A stretch of DNA of 64,000 nt. It comes from JAGOUA01 sp964428975. Its GTDB lineage: Bacteria > Patescibacteriota > Patescibacteriia > 2-12-FULL-60-25. Below the pieces are notes generated by a model. That model had not been told where the DNA came from and made no database searches. It saw nothing but the letters and a program-made list of their open reading frames with translations. Below are positions 14,940 to 22,625 of the stretch, piece by piece (position 1 is the stretch's first letter; every line of letters starts with the position of its first letter). The translations under genes were made by a program, and so were the position numbers. The stretch spans positions 10,164 to 74,163 of the forward strand of contig CAYSAI010000005.1 in the NCBI GenBank assembly GCA_964428975.1, given 5' to 3'.

Positions 14940-15167
14940 ATGCGCACATCTTCTATCGTAACCATTTCGCTTCCTTCTTCCATGGTAAAAGCATCAACAA
15001 GAGCGGCAAAGCGTCATCACATGACTCGTTCCGAGCTTGTAAGAACGGCCTTACGGCGTTTTCTAGAAGAACAGTCAGTACTCGATGCGATTCATGCACA
15101 TACATCCGAACGTGCTACGGGAAAGTTAAAAACACTTACGTCCCTCAAAGCGCTCGCCGATGTATGA
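14940..15167 (+). CDS. Ribbon-helix-helix (CopG-type) DNA-binding protein, possible orphan antitoxin
   Basis: The 75-residue protein begins MRTSSIVTISLPSSMVK. The frame is open upstream, but the conserved fold starts here. The beta-strand TIVTISLP-type opening followed by STRAAKRHHMTRSELVRTAL and RRFLEEQ is the RHH/CopG pattern that dimerises to bind DNA through its strand. Such proteins are usually antitoxins or small repressors. No toxin frame follows; the next gene is an acetyltransferase about 100 bases downstream. An inverted repeat (15172-15237) immediately after it is a plausible binding site. Confidence 0.7.
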   Translation: MRTSSIVTISLPSSMVKASTRAAKRHHMTRSELVRTALRRFLEEQSVLDAIHAHTSERATGKLKTLTSLKALADV

Positions 15168-15171
15168 AACC

Positions 15172-15237
15172 GAGAATGATCAAAACGATTCTCTGATAAA
15201 GAAACGGTTTCTTTCATCGATATTGGAGATCATTCTC
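15172..15237. repeat. Inverted repeat between the RHH gene and the GNAT gene
   Basis: GAGAATGATC (15172-15181) and GATCATTCTC (15228-15237) are perfect complements. An alternative inner pairing is GAGAATGATC with GATTCTC (15187-15193), and GAAAC-G-GTTTC lies at the centre. It may be an RHH-protein operator or a switchable RNA hairpin. Confidence 0.45.
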
Positions 15238-15265
15238 TGTATCAGTAAAGCACGAAATACTATCT

Positions 15266-15646
15266 ATGCTCTCCCTCCTCCTCACAGACCGCTCTGGAAA
15301 ACTTCCCACCTCGCAATACGATCTCATGAAAGATGCGCACAAGATCGGTATGTTGCAGATCAGACACCGTGCCTCGCATAACGATGCGGTTCCTCCGCAC
15401 ATGGCGAGTCATATCTATTATGAAATAGATCCTGCATATCGAGGACAAGGCTACGGGAAAAAGATTTTAGAACTCGGTTTACGCGAAGCAAAAAATATTG
15501 GCCTAGAGGAAGTATTCATCACCTGCTGTGAAGATAATCTCGCTTCGAAAGCGATCATCGAAGCAAATGGAGGTATTTTTCTCGAAGAAGCGTTCGTTCC
15601 TGCGATGGAGAAAAAGCTGTTGAAGTTTAGGAAAGCGCTTGTGTAA
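15266..15646 (+). CDS. GNAT-family N-acetyltransferase (short)
   Basis: The 126-residue protein carries the acetyl-CoA pyrophosphate loop in IYYEIDPAYRGQGYGKKIL (about 51-69, R-G-Q-G-Y-G). EVFITCCEDNLASKAIIEAN and GGIFLEE follow, which is the C-terminal pattern of the COG3981-like predicted acetyltransferases. The family is usually 40-50 residues longer at the N-terminus, so this copy is short; upstream frames do not supply the missing part. It lies in the AT-richer segment that also holds the truncated ddl and the RHH gene. Substrate unknown. Confidence 0.75.
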   Translation: MLSLLLTDRSGKLPTSQYDLMKDAHKIGMLQIRHRASHNDAVPPHMASHIYYEIDPAYRGQGYGKKILELGLREAKNIGLEEVFITCCEDNLASKAIIEANGGIFLEEAFVPAMEKKLLKFRKALV

Positions 15647-15678
15647 ACAAAAACATTTCATCTTGGTTGCTCCTGCGG

Positions 15679-15684
15679 TATACT
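15679..15684 (+). promoter_or_regulatory. -10 box for the TVP38-like gene
   Basis: TATACT ends 11 bases before the ATG at 15696, giving a leader of at most a few bases. There is no Shine-Dalgarno and the -35 region is poor. Confidence 0.4.
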
Positions 15685-15695
15685 TCACCTATCGC

Positions 15696-16343
15696 ATGAC
15701 TACCAAACAAACACGCGCAATCATCCTTGTCGTTGCTCTTCTTGTCATGGGCATCATCTTTTTTGGATGGCTGCAAAGCGCGTTTTTTGGTATTACACAA
15801 TTCCTCGAAGCCCTCGTTCAGTCGCATCCCGTTCTTGGCCCCTTCGCGTTTATCGCGTTTGCTGCCTGTTCCGTTCTTCTTGGTCCTTTTTCGAGTAGCC
15901 CGCTGATCCCTTCTGCCGTGTTCATCTGGGGCCCATTTCAAACCACCGTCTTCCTGCTGGGCGGATGGCTCATCGGCAACACACTCGCCTATATTCTTGG
16001 GTATACGCTTGGACGTCCCCTTTTAGAACATATCGTTGAGAAAGAGACGTTCGCAAAATGGACACGCATCATCCAAAAAGAAGCGAGTTTTGGCCTCGCT
16101 TTTTTGTTTCGTTTCGCGATGCCCGCAGAAACGGGCTATCTCTTCGGCATGATTCGCTATGAAATCAAACACTATCTGTTACTCACCTTTCTCGCAGAAC
16201 TCCCCTTTGCGCTCGTCGCGATTTATGTTGGACAGGCGTTTATTCAAGCGAATTGGTTTGTCTTTTTTATTCTTGCGCTCGTCTATGCCGTGATGATGAC
16301 ATTCGCTTCTGCTCTTCTGAGGAGACGCATTTCGCACGATTAG
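15696..16343 (+). CDS. TVP38/TMEM64-family (VTT-domain) membrane protein
   Basis: The 215-residue membrane protein starts MTTKQTRAIILVVALLV; an upstream extension to 15639 has no support and would overlap the GNAT gene. It has about six hydrophobic segments. The conserved core FAACSVLLGPFSSSPLIPSA, then GNTLAYILGYTLGRPLLEHI, is typical of the VTT/TVP38 group related to DedA. AFLFRFAMPAETGYLFGMIR corresponds to the R-x-x-P segment of the family. It is the second VTT-type protein in the window. A role in lipid or lipid-carrier handling is known for the superfamily only. Its end overlaps pyk on the other strand by four bases. Confidence 0.8.
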   Translation: MTTKQTRAIILVVALLVMGIIFFGWLQSAFFGITQFLEALVQSHPVLGPFAFIAFAACSVLLGPFSSSPLIPSAVFIWGPFQTTVFLLGGWLIGNTLAYILGYTLGRPLLEHIVEKETFAKWTRIIQKEASFGLAFLFRFAMPAETGYLFGMIRYEIKHYLLLTFLAELPFALVAIYVGQAFIQANWFVFFILALVYAVMMTFASALLRRRISHD

Positions 16344-17755
16344 ATCGTACGAACCTCCATCCACGGCACGTGCCCCGTTTTACCGAGCGGCTCTCCTCCG
16401 ACAAAAATCACTTCATCGCCCGTTTTGAGCTGTTTGTGTTTTTTGAGCCATACGATGGCCTCGACTTCCCATGCATGAACATCTTTCCAAGGAGGAAGCA
16501 CACAAGGAACTACGCCCCACGAAAGGTTCATCTGCCGCGCGATAGGCGCTGCATCGGTACAGGCGTAAATGGGCATGGTTGGACGATGGCGAGAGAGAAG
16601 CCTTGCTGCATCCCCTGTCTCTGCAAGACACACGATCGCTTTCGCTTGAAGTGCATGAGATAAAATCGTTGCAACGTTCGTCATCGCGGCTTCAGGCGCT
16701 TCCGGATCGAGTCGTAGATGCGGAGGAAGGTCATCAAGTGTACTCTTCTCCATCTCTTCGAGTGTGCGCGCCATCGTTTCAACCGACTCCAGAGGAAATT
16801 CGCCCGTCGCCGATTCCCCCGAAAGCATCGTCGCATCGGTATGATCAATCGCAGCATTCGCAATATCGGAAACCTCTGCGCGCGTTGCTCGCGGCTGACG
16901 AATCATGGAATCAAGCATTTGCGTCGCGACAATCACCGGTTTCGCCGCATCTAAACAGCGTTTGATCAGATCTTTTTGCACGAGAGGCACACGCTCGGCA
17001 GGAATCTCGATCCCCAAATCTCCGCGCGCGACCATAATGCCGTCCGTTTCTTCGAGAATCGCCTCGAGACAGGTGAGTGCTTCTGGTTTTTCGATCTTCG
17101 CAATCACGTGTGGCCGATGCCCCTTCTTCGCATGTTTTTTGATGAGCGTGTGCAACTCACGAAGATCTTCCGCGCTACGCACAAACGAAAGCGCGACAAA
17201 ATCCACCTCTTGTTTCAAACCGAAGAGCAGATCTTCGCGATCTTTCTCACTCATCGAAGAGATAGACGTCTTTGTATCCGGAAGATTGAGCCCCTTATGC
17301 GAAAAAAGCGTTCCGCCAAATTCCATCTCACACAGCACCTCATGATTCTTGATCCGTTTTACGCGCGCTTGCAAGAGCCCATCATCAAACAGAAGCTTGT
17401 CGCCCACACGAACGTCTTGCGCAAGCGTGGCGTAGCTCACGGGAATCACGTAAGGAAAACGTGCTTTTCCAGAAGTGAAGGCGATTTCACTCCCCGTTTT
17501 GAGCAGTATTCCCTCTTTTGGAAGTTCTCCTACACGAATTTTCGGCCCTTGTAAATCCTGCAAAAGAGCGAGGTGTTCGCCCGTTTTTTTCGCCACAGCG
17601 CGAATAAGTCGCATGAGTTCTGCGTGCTGTTCGTGTGTACCGTGCGAAAAGTTTAAACGACACACGTTCATACCGGCGTACACCATTTTTTCAAGAAGAG
17701 CAGGCTTTGCGCAGGCGGGGCCAATCGTGCAGACAATTTTTGTGCGTTTGTTCAT
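16340..17755 (-). CDS. pyk: Pyruvate kinase
   Basis: Pyruvate kinase converts phosphoenolpyruvate and ADP to pyruvate and ATP. The 471-residue protein has the complete barrel and the inserted B domain. N-terminal TKIVCTIGPACAKPALLEKM and CRLNFSHGTHEQH bind substrate. IAKIEKPEAL (about 230) holds the catalytic Lys, MVARGDLGIEIPAERVPLVQ the Mg2+ ligands, and TMLSGESATGEFP the following loop. The C-terminal regulatory domain is present. A -10 box TATACT (17763-17768) ends seven bases before the ATG, so it can be transcribed separately from htrA, whose stop lies 16 bases upstream. It is the last gene of the long minus-strand run. Confidence 0.97.
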   Translation of the reverse strand: MNKRTKIVCTIGPACAKPALLEKMVYAGMNVCRLNFSHGTHEQHAELMRLIRAVAKKTGEHLALLQDLQGPKIRVGELPKEGILLKTGSEIAFTSGKARFPYVIPVSYATLAQDVRVGDKLLFDDGLLQARVKRIKNHEVLCEMEFGGTLFSHKGLNLPDTKTSISSMSEKDREDLLFGLKQEVDFVALSFVRSAEDLRELHTLIKKHAKKGHRPHVIAKIEKPEALTCLEAILEETDGIMVARGDLGIEIPAERVPLVQKDLIKRCLDAAKPVIVATQMLDSMIRQPRATRAEVSDIANAAIDHTDATMLSGESATGEFPLESVETMARTLEEMEKSTLDDLPPHLRLDPEAPEAAMTNVATILSHALQAKAIVCLAETGDAARLLSRHRPTMPIYACTDAAPIARQMNLSWGVVPCVLPPWKDVHAWEVEAIVWLKKHKQLKTGDEVIFVGGEPLGKTGHVPWMEVRTI

Positions 17756-17762
17756 GAATACC

Positions 17763-17768
17763 AGTATA
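17763..17768 (-). promoter_or_regulatory. -10 box for pyk
   Basis: TATACT on the minus strand ends seven bases before the pyk ATG, in the short gap after htrA. It predicts a leaderless pyk transcript. Confidence 0.45.
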
Positions 17769-17770
17769 CA

Positions 17771-18952
17771 CTATTTCCGTTCTTCGAGCTTCAGCGTGAG
17801 CAGTTTTTCCTCGCCTCGACGAAGAATCTTTACGCGCACTTCCTCTCCTGGAAGATACGCTCCAAGCGCGGAAGCAAGACTGTGCTCGTTCGTAAGTTTT
17901 TTGTCGCCAATCTCAAGGATGATGTCGTTTTCTTGAATACCTGCCTTATCTGCAGGCGAGTTTGGAACAACGGCCGCATCACGAGAAGCACTCCCACGAG
18001 AGATAAACGCGCCGTAGGTGACGGGTAAACGATCACGTTTTGCTGCATCTTCATCAATCATAAAATAGCGCACCCCAAGCCATGGACGGACGATCTTGCC
18101 CGTTTTCTTGACGCTTTCCACCGCGCGTCGCACGACATGCGCAGGAATCGCGAACGCAAGCGATTGTCCATTGCGAGAAACAGCCGTATTCACCCCGATC
18201 ACCTTCCCGCGTAGATCGAGGAGCGGCCCGCCAGAATTCCCTGGATTGATCGCCGCGTCCGTTTGAATCGCCTCTTCGATCAGCTCGGTACTCCCCCCAC
18301 CTCCGGCGATAATCCGACGATTTTTTCCAGAAACAATCCCTTTCGTCACGCTATTTTGAAACTCCGCAAGGGCATTGCCGATCGCGAGCACCGTTTGCCC
18401 CACCTTCAACGCATCACTGTCTCCAAGTTCAAGCGGAGTAATACCGGAAATATCTTCCACGCGCAAAATCGCAAGATCAAACGACGGGTCTACATCCAAA
18501 ATCTTCGCTGTATGCCGTTTTCCATCTTGTGTAATGATCGAATAGTCTGCCAATGGGTCTGCCACCACATGACGATTCGTCACGAGAAGCCCGTCTTCAC
18601 TCACGAAAAACCCAGAACCTCCACCAATACGCTCACGACGCGTCGTGGGAGGCGCTTCTTCAAGAAGATCGTTAAAAAAAGGGTCTCGTGAAGAAGGGAT
18701 CGCGACTTCTTTCGTGATACTCACGGCCACAACCGAAGGCAGGGCACGCGCAACGACCCGAAGCACCTGCTCTTCCTCGCTTCCAGCCACGAACAGCTCT
18801 GGCGTGAGCGTTTGCGCAGGAGCGAGCACCGTTTTTGGCAGGGTCAAACGAGGAACGACCATCGCACTCACACCGCCCGCAAGAGCACCAACAAAAATCG
18901 CGATCGTAAGTGTTTGAAGAGAGGACCCTCGATCAGAAGAAAAAGATGTCAT
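17771..18952 (-). CDS. htrA: HtrA/DegP-like serine protease with PDZ domain (S1C)
   Basis: This is a membrane-anchored quality-control protease of 393 residues. The start was set at MTSFSSDRGSS, because the open frame further upstream lies inside nrdR and the promoter ends six bases before this ATG. One N-terminal membrane segment (LTIAIFVGALAGGVSAMVV) faces the protease outward. The catalytic triad is visible: His in LVTNRHVVADP, Asp in PSFDLAILRVED, Ser in NPGNSGGPLLD. A single C-terminal PDZ domain contains VPNSPADKAGIQENDIILEI. Likely clients here are the very large secreted proteins encoded upstream, an inference from context. Confidence 0.95.
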   Translation of the reverse strand: MTSFSSDRGSSLQTLTIAIFVGALAGGVSAMVVPRLTLPKTVLAPAQTLTPELFVAGSEEEQVLRVVARALPSVVAVSITKEVAIPSSRDPFFNDLLEEAPPTTRRERIGGGSGFFVSEDGLLVTNRHVVADPLADYSIITQDGKRHTAKILDVDPSFDLAILRVEDISGITPLELGDSDALKVGQTVLAIGNALAEFQNSVTKGIVSGKNRRIIAGGGGSTELIEEAIQTDAAINPGNSGGPLLDLRGKVIGVNTAVSRNGQSLAFAIPAHVVRRAVESVKKTGKIVRPWLGVRYFMIDEDAAKRDRLPVTYGAFISRGSASRDAAVVPNSPADKAGIQENDIILEIGDKKLTNEHSLASALGAYLPGEEVRVKILRRGEEKLLTLKLEERK

Positions 18953-18958
18953 GATCGC

Positions 18959-18987
18959 ATGATAACGAAAGCCTGTTTCTAGATCAA
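18959..18987 (-). promoter_or_regulatory. Promoter of htrA (TTGATC-17-TATCAT)
   Basis: On the minus strand TTGATC (18987-18982), a 17-base spacer and TATCAT (18964-18959) precede the ATG at 18952 by six bases. This is one of the clearest full promoters pointing to a leaderless message. Confidence 0.6.
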
Positions 18988-19007
18988 CTCGCCAAGCTCT
19001 CGTTCTT

Positions 19008-19475
19008 TTACGATTTTTTTCGTTTTCGTGGAGCAAGTTCTGCAATTTCTTGTTGAAAGGTCGCCACATCTTCGAAAGAGCGGTACACCGACGCGAAACG
19101 AATGTACGCAACCTGATCAAACGCCTTGAGCCGCAGCATAACGATCTCACCGATACGCGACGACGTTATTTCATTGGCTTTTTCTCGCTGAAGATCAAGT
19201 TCAATCCCTTGAAAAAGCGCTCGAAGGGAAATATCCGTATGCGAACGTTTCTCAAGTGCGCGGCGAAGCCCTCGTTCAAGCTTCTCTCGTGAATAGGCCT
19301 CACGTGTGCCATCGCGCTTCACAACGACGAGTCCCAAAAGTTCCATCTCTTCTAACGTAGAAAAACGAAACTGACACACTCCACACTCTCGCCTGCGTCG
19401 AATCGTCGCTTCATCCGAAGAAAGTCGTGAATCCACGACTTTCGTTTCTCCCTTGCCGCAAACGGGGCACGTCAC
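19008..19475 (-). CDS. nrdR: Transcriptional repressor NrdR
   Basis: NrdR senses ATP/dATP and represses ribonucleotide reductase genes by binding NrdR boxes. The 155-residue protein has the N-terminal zinc ribbon MTCPVCGKGETKVVDSR with its second Cys pair in CGVCQFRFSTLE. An ATP-cone domain follows, opening with VVKRDGTREAYSREKLERGL, and the conserved IRFASVYRSFEDV is near the end. Length and sequence are standard apart from a basic tail (PRKRKKS). Its start codon overlaps the ftsZ stop by four bases, so it should be co-translated with ftsZ. No ribonucleotide reductase gene or obvious NrdR box was noticed in the window. Confidence 0.97.
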   Translation of the reverse strand: MTCPVCGKGETKVVDSRLSSDEATIRRRRECGVCQFRFSTLEEMELLGLVVVKRDGTREAYSREKLERGLRRALEKRSHTDISLRALFQGIELDLQREKANEITSSRIGEIVMLRLKAFDQVAYIRFASVYRSFEDVATFQQEIAELAPRKRKKS

Positions 19476-20830
19476 ATCATCTTCTTGCGAAGAAACGCGG
19501 GCATCATATCTAATTCTTCCTCTTCTGAAGTGGGAGAAGTCGGGGGATTTTGACGCTTCGTGGGCTGATAGGGCGCGATAGGAGGTGCAGGTGATGCGGG
19601 CGCGGTAGGAGGCTGAACCATCGTTCGTCCAACAACAGGAGCAGGCGCAGCGACGGGCATCTCTTGCGCAAGAGGCGCAGCTCGTTCAGGAGGGTTTTCC
19701 TGTGGAGCGGGAACGGGCGGCGCTTGCACCGGAGGAGGCGTAGCGATGGGATACGGCGTTCGCGACGTTCCCCCAAGAGGAAACCGCTCCATAGGCTCTG
19801 ACATGTCGTACGCGGGCGCTCGTGGAGGTGCCGTGTTTACGAGTGGAAGAATGCTTTTTGGCTTCGGCGCGAGCGTGCGTTGATCAAATCCTGTGGCGAT
19901 CACCGTGACTTTGATCTCATCCTTCATCGACTCATCAATGACCGTTGCAAAAATGATTTTTGCAGAAGGATCAGCCGTTTGTGTAATCACTTTCGCCGCT
20001 TCTTGTACTTCATAGAGACTCACATTCGAACCTCCCGTTACCGCAAAGAGAATGCCCTTCGCTCCATCGATAGAAACCTCGAGAAGAGGTGAGGCGACGG
20101 CCGCTTTCGCCGCTTCTACCGCACGATTCTCCCCATGCGCATGACCAATCCCCATCAGCGCCGACCCACGATTCAACATCACGGCTCGCACATCATTAAA
20201 ATCTGCATTGATATTCCCATGTTGCGTGATAATTTCGGAAATACCCTGCACGCCTTGAAGAAGCACCTCATCTACGATGTTAAACGCTTCTATCATGGAC
20301 GTTTTTTTGTCGATCATCTGCAAAATACGATCGTTTGGAATGGTGATAATCGCATCCACGTTTGCGGCGAGCTTTTCATGAGCGGCATCAGCGATGGTAC
20401 GACGCGCCATCCCTTCAAACGAGAAGGGCTTGGTCACGACGGCAACGGTGAGTGCGCCCACATCTCGCGCCATGCTCGCCACAAATGGTGAGGCGCCCGA
20501 GCCCGTTCCTCCTCCAAGCCCACAGGTAACGAACACCATATCCGCTCCCTTGAGCATTTCGCGTATCTCATTTTGTGATTCTTCCGCTGCCTTGAACCCA
20601 ATCTCTGGATCCATTCCTGCTCCAAGCCCACGCGTCAAAGATTTACCGATATGCAGTTTCTGCGGCGCTTGCGAGGCGTGCAGCGCTTGTACATCGGTAT
20701 TCATGGCAATAAATTCTACCCCGCGAATTTTCGAGGCAATCATGCGATTCACGGAAGAACCGCCCGATCCACCAATACCAACCACCTTAATTTTGGCAAA
20801 GGTTTCAATTTGGGGTTTTATTTCAGCCAT
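19472..20830 (-). CDS. ftsZ: Cell division protein FtsZ
   Basis: FtsZ is the tubulin-like GTPase that forms the division ring. The start was set at MAEIKPQIETFAKIKVVGIG; a TTG 45 bases upstream would add an unconserved segment. Nucleotide-binding parts are clear: GIGGSGGSSVNRMI, the signature loop GGGTGSGASP (usually GGGTGTGAAP in FtsZ), and the T7 loop NADFNDVRAVM with its catalytic Asp. The GTPase core is followed by a long Pro-rich linker (about 345-435). The end MMPAFLRKKMM resembles the IPAFLRR-type peptide that binds FtsA. It follows ftsA by 48 bases and is coupled to nrdR. Confidence 0.98.
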   Translation of the reverse strand: MAEIKPQIETFAKIKVVGIGGSGGSSVNRMIASKIRGVEFIAMNTDVQALHASQAPQKLHIGKSLTRGLGAGMDPEIGFKAAEESQNEIREMLKGADMVFVTCGLGGGTGSGASPFVASMARDVGALTVAVVTKPFSFEGMARRTIADAAHEKLAANVDAIITIPNDRILQMIDKKTSMIEAFNIVDEVLLQGVQGISEIITQHGNINADFNDVRAVMLNRGSALMGIGHAHGENRAVEAAKAAVASPLLEVSIDGAKGILFAVTGGSNVSLYEVQEAAKVITQTADPSAKIIFATVIDESMKDEIKVTVIATGFDQRTLAPKPKSILPLVNTAPPRAPAYDMSEPMERFPLGGTSRTPYPIATPPPVQAPPVPAPQENPPERAAPLAQEMPVAAPAPVVGRTMVQPPTAPASPAPPIAPYQPTKRQNPPTSPTSEEEELDMMPAFLRKKMM

Positions 20831-20878
20831 AGAGCGAGTTTTTGCCACAGTATCGGGCAGCAGAAGGATGGTCAAGCA

Positions 20879-22144
20879 TTACGGAATAAACGACTTGAAG
20901 ATGTTTTTGAAAGGTGAGCTGATTTTTTTCACAAACTCAAAGCTTTTTCCTGCTTTTCCACGATTTCCTGTTCGCTGTTCGCTCTTTTCTCCTTCCATCC
21001 CCCACTGCATAAGGCCAAGAGCTGTTGAAAAAGCGGGGTCTTGCAAAAGATCTTCGAGCGCGGATGGAGCTGTCGTAGCTTTCGCTAGCACGGCAGGCAA
21101 GCGCAGAACGCGCTTTGCGACTTCTGCCATACCTGCAAGTTTTGAGCCACCTCCCGTGAGAAGTGCCCCAGCGGGCAACATCCCTGAACGGTCGATCCCT
21201 TTCAACACCTGCTCGACACGTTCGAAGAGTTCCTCGACGCGCGCTTCCGCAATGTCTGACACAAATCGAAGCGACACGATTTCGGACGTAGGTGCGCCAA
21301 TAGATTGGAGATCAATATCTTGAAACTTACTCACTTGCGCGGCATCAGCATGCACGTACTGCCGCTTGAGAATATCTGCCACATCAAGCGAAATACGCAA
21401 ACCAATCGCAATATCTGAGGTGATATGATCAGATCCAATCGGAATCACCGCGGAATGCAGCAAATCTCCCTCTTCGTAGACAGCCACCGATGTGGTCGAA
21501 GCACCAACGTTCACAATCACCACTCCCACATCTTTTTGACGACTGGTTGCGAGCACATCTGCGAGACAGAGCGGCGCATAGACCAGCTCATTCATATCAA
21601 TACCCGTTCGCAGGACAGCTTTTGTGAGATTACGCACATGACTCGCCACGCCCTGAATAACGTGCACGTCCACTTCAAGACGAATGCCCTGCATACCGAT
21701 AGGATCTTTGATCCCAACTTGCCCATCAACGGTAAATCCACGCGGAAGGATGTGAAGAATTTCGTAATTCGAAGGATTGATCAGCGCACGAACGGATTCA
21801 AGGGCACGATCCACATCTTCCGAGCGAATTTCCCCATCTGGACGCGAAATACCGATCACGCCACGCTGTATCTGATCGGTAATATACGTTCCTGTCACGC
21901 CGATGTAGGCGTCCGCGACGGGCAGCCCCATCTGACGTTCTGCCTGCTCGAGGCATCCAGAAAGCGTGGTGACCGCCTCTTCAAGAGAGTTCACAAGACC
22001 GCGCGAAATGCCGCGCGATGGCACTTCCGCCGCTCCAAGGATTTGAAGCGTTTCATGTTTGTCCTGTCCCATAACGAGATGTCCTGCGACAAGACGAACG
22101 GCGGAACTGCCAATATCAAGGCCAGCAATGAGACGATCTTTCAT
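20879..22144 (-). CDS. ftsA: Cell division protein FtsA
   Basis: FtsA is the actin-like ATPase that anchors FtsZ to the membrane. The start was set at MKDRLIAGLDIGSSAVRLVA. Typical segments are the phosphate-1 loop just named, the SHS2-containing 1C domain (GIQLEV-type region around GMQGIRLEVDVHVIQGV), VVIVNVGASTTSVAVYEEGD (phosphate 2), and ALLTGGGSKLAGM (adenosine motif). The C-terminus has a basic amphipathic stretch, FVKKISSPFKNIFKSF, suitable as the membrane-targeting helix, after a variable linker. It lies between ybeY and ftsZ on the minus strand. A TAGAAT box about 20 bases upstream may serve as an internal promoter. Confidence 0.97.
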   Translation of the reverse strand: MKDRLIAGLDIGSSAVRLVAGHLVMGQDKHETLQILGAAEVPSRGISRGLVNSLEEAVTTLSGCLEQAERQMGLPVADAYIGVTGTYITDQIQRGVIGISRPDGEIRSEDVDRALESVRALINPSNYEILHILPRGFTVDGQVGIKDPIGMQGIRLEVDVHVIQGVASHVRNLTKAVLRTGIDMNELVYAPLCLADVLATSRQKDVGVVIVNVGASTTSVAVYEEGDLLHSAVIPIGSDHITSDIAIGLRISLDVADILKRQYVHADAAQVSKFQDIDLQSIGAPTSEIVSLRFVSDIAEARVEELFERVEQVLKGIDRSGMLPAGALLTGGGSKLAGMAEVAKRVLRLPAVLAKATTAPSALEDLLQDPAFSTALGLMQWGMEGEKSEQRTGNRGKAGKSFEFVKKISSPFKNIFKSFIP

Positions 22145-22175
22145 ACAGAACAAAGGTTGATTGATTCTAGCACAT

Positions 22176-22625
22176 TCATACGCGCATCAACAAAAGAACG
22201 CGTTCGAGGCACGTTTCTTGCTTTTTGAACATAATCGCTTCTTCGCGCTTCGTCGCATGATCATAACCCGCAAGATGCAACACGCCGTGAATCACGAGGC
22301 GCGCAAGCTCTTCTTCCTGCGAGATACCACGACGCGAAGCCTCGGTACGCGCATAGGCAGCACAAAGAAGAATATCTCCCATATCGAGAGGTTCGTGCGC
22401 CTGTTTTGGCGTGTGTACGCTTGCGGCAAACGAAAGAACATCCGTTGGATGATCTTTTCGACGATAGCGTCGATTCACGTCTTGCATCTGTTTCAACGTG
22501 AGAGATTCTACGCCCACTACACGAGGCGTGCGATAGCGAAGTATACGAGCTGTCTCTTTTCCAAGAACGTTCCACGATCGAGGGGAAAGAAGCGTCGTAC
22601 ACGCCGAACCAGAAAAGAGGATCAT
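22176..22625 (-). CDS. ybeY: Endoribonuclease/rRNA maturation factor YbeY
   Basis: YbeY is a zinc-dependent RNase acting in 16S rRNA 3'-end maturation and ribosome quality control. The 149-residue protein ends with the defining motif HGVLHLAGYDHATKREEAIM, whose three His residues bind zinc. The middle YRRKDHPTDVLSF is equally diagnostic. The start codon overlaps the stop of the upstream TSP3/fibronectin-type gene in an ATGA, so translation is coupled. It links the surface-protein genes to the ftsA-ftsZ genes in one transcription direction. Confidence 0.96.
   Translation of the reverse strand: MILFSGSACTTLLSPRSWNVLGKETARILRYRTPRVVGVESLTLKQMQDVNRRYRRKDHPTDVLSFAASVHTPKQAHEPLDMGDILLCAAYARTEASRRGISQEEELARLVIHGVLHLAGYDHATKREEAIMFKKQETCLERVLLLMRV

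Noticed and set aside
15160..15381. Toxin gene following the RHH antitoxin-like gene
   Set aside because: The 73-residue frame has no toxin-like features, overlaps an inverted repeat and the GNAT gene, and has no ribosome-binding site.
18953..19150. N-terminal extension of the HtrA protease
   Set aside because: It would overlap nrdR by about 140 bases and has no conserved sequence; a promoter sits directly before the shorter start.
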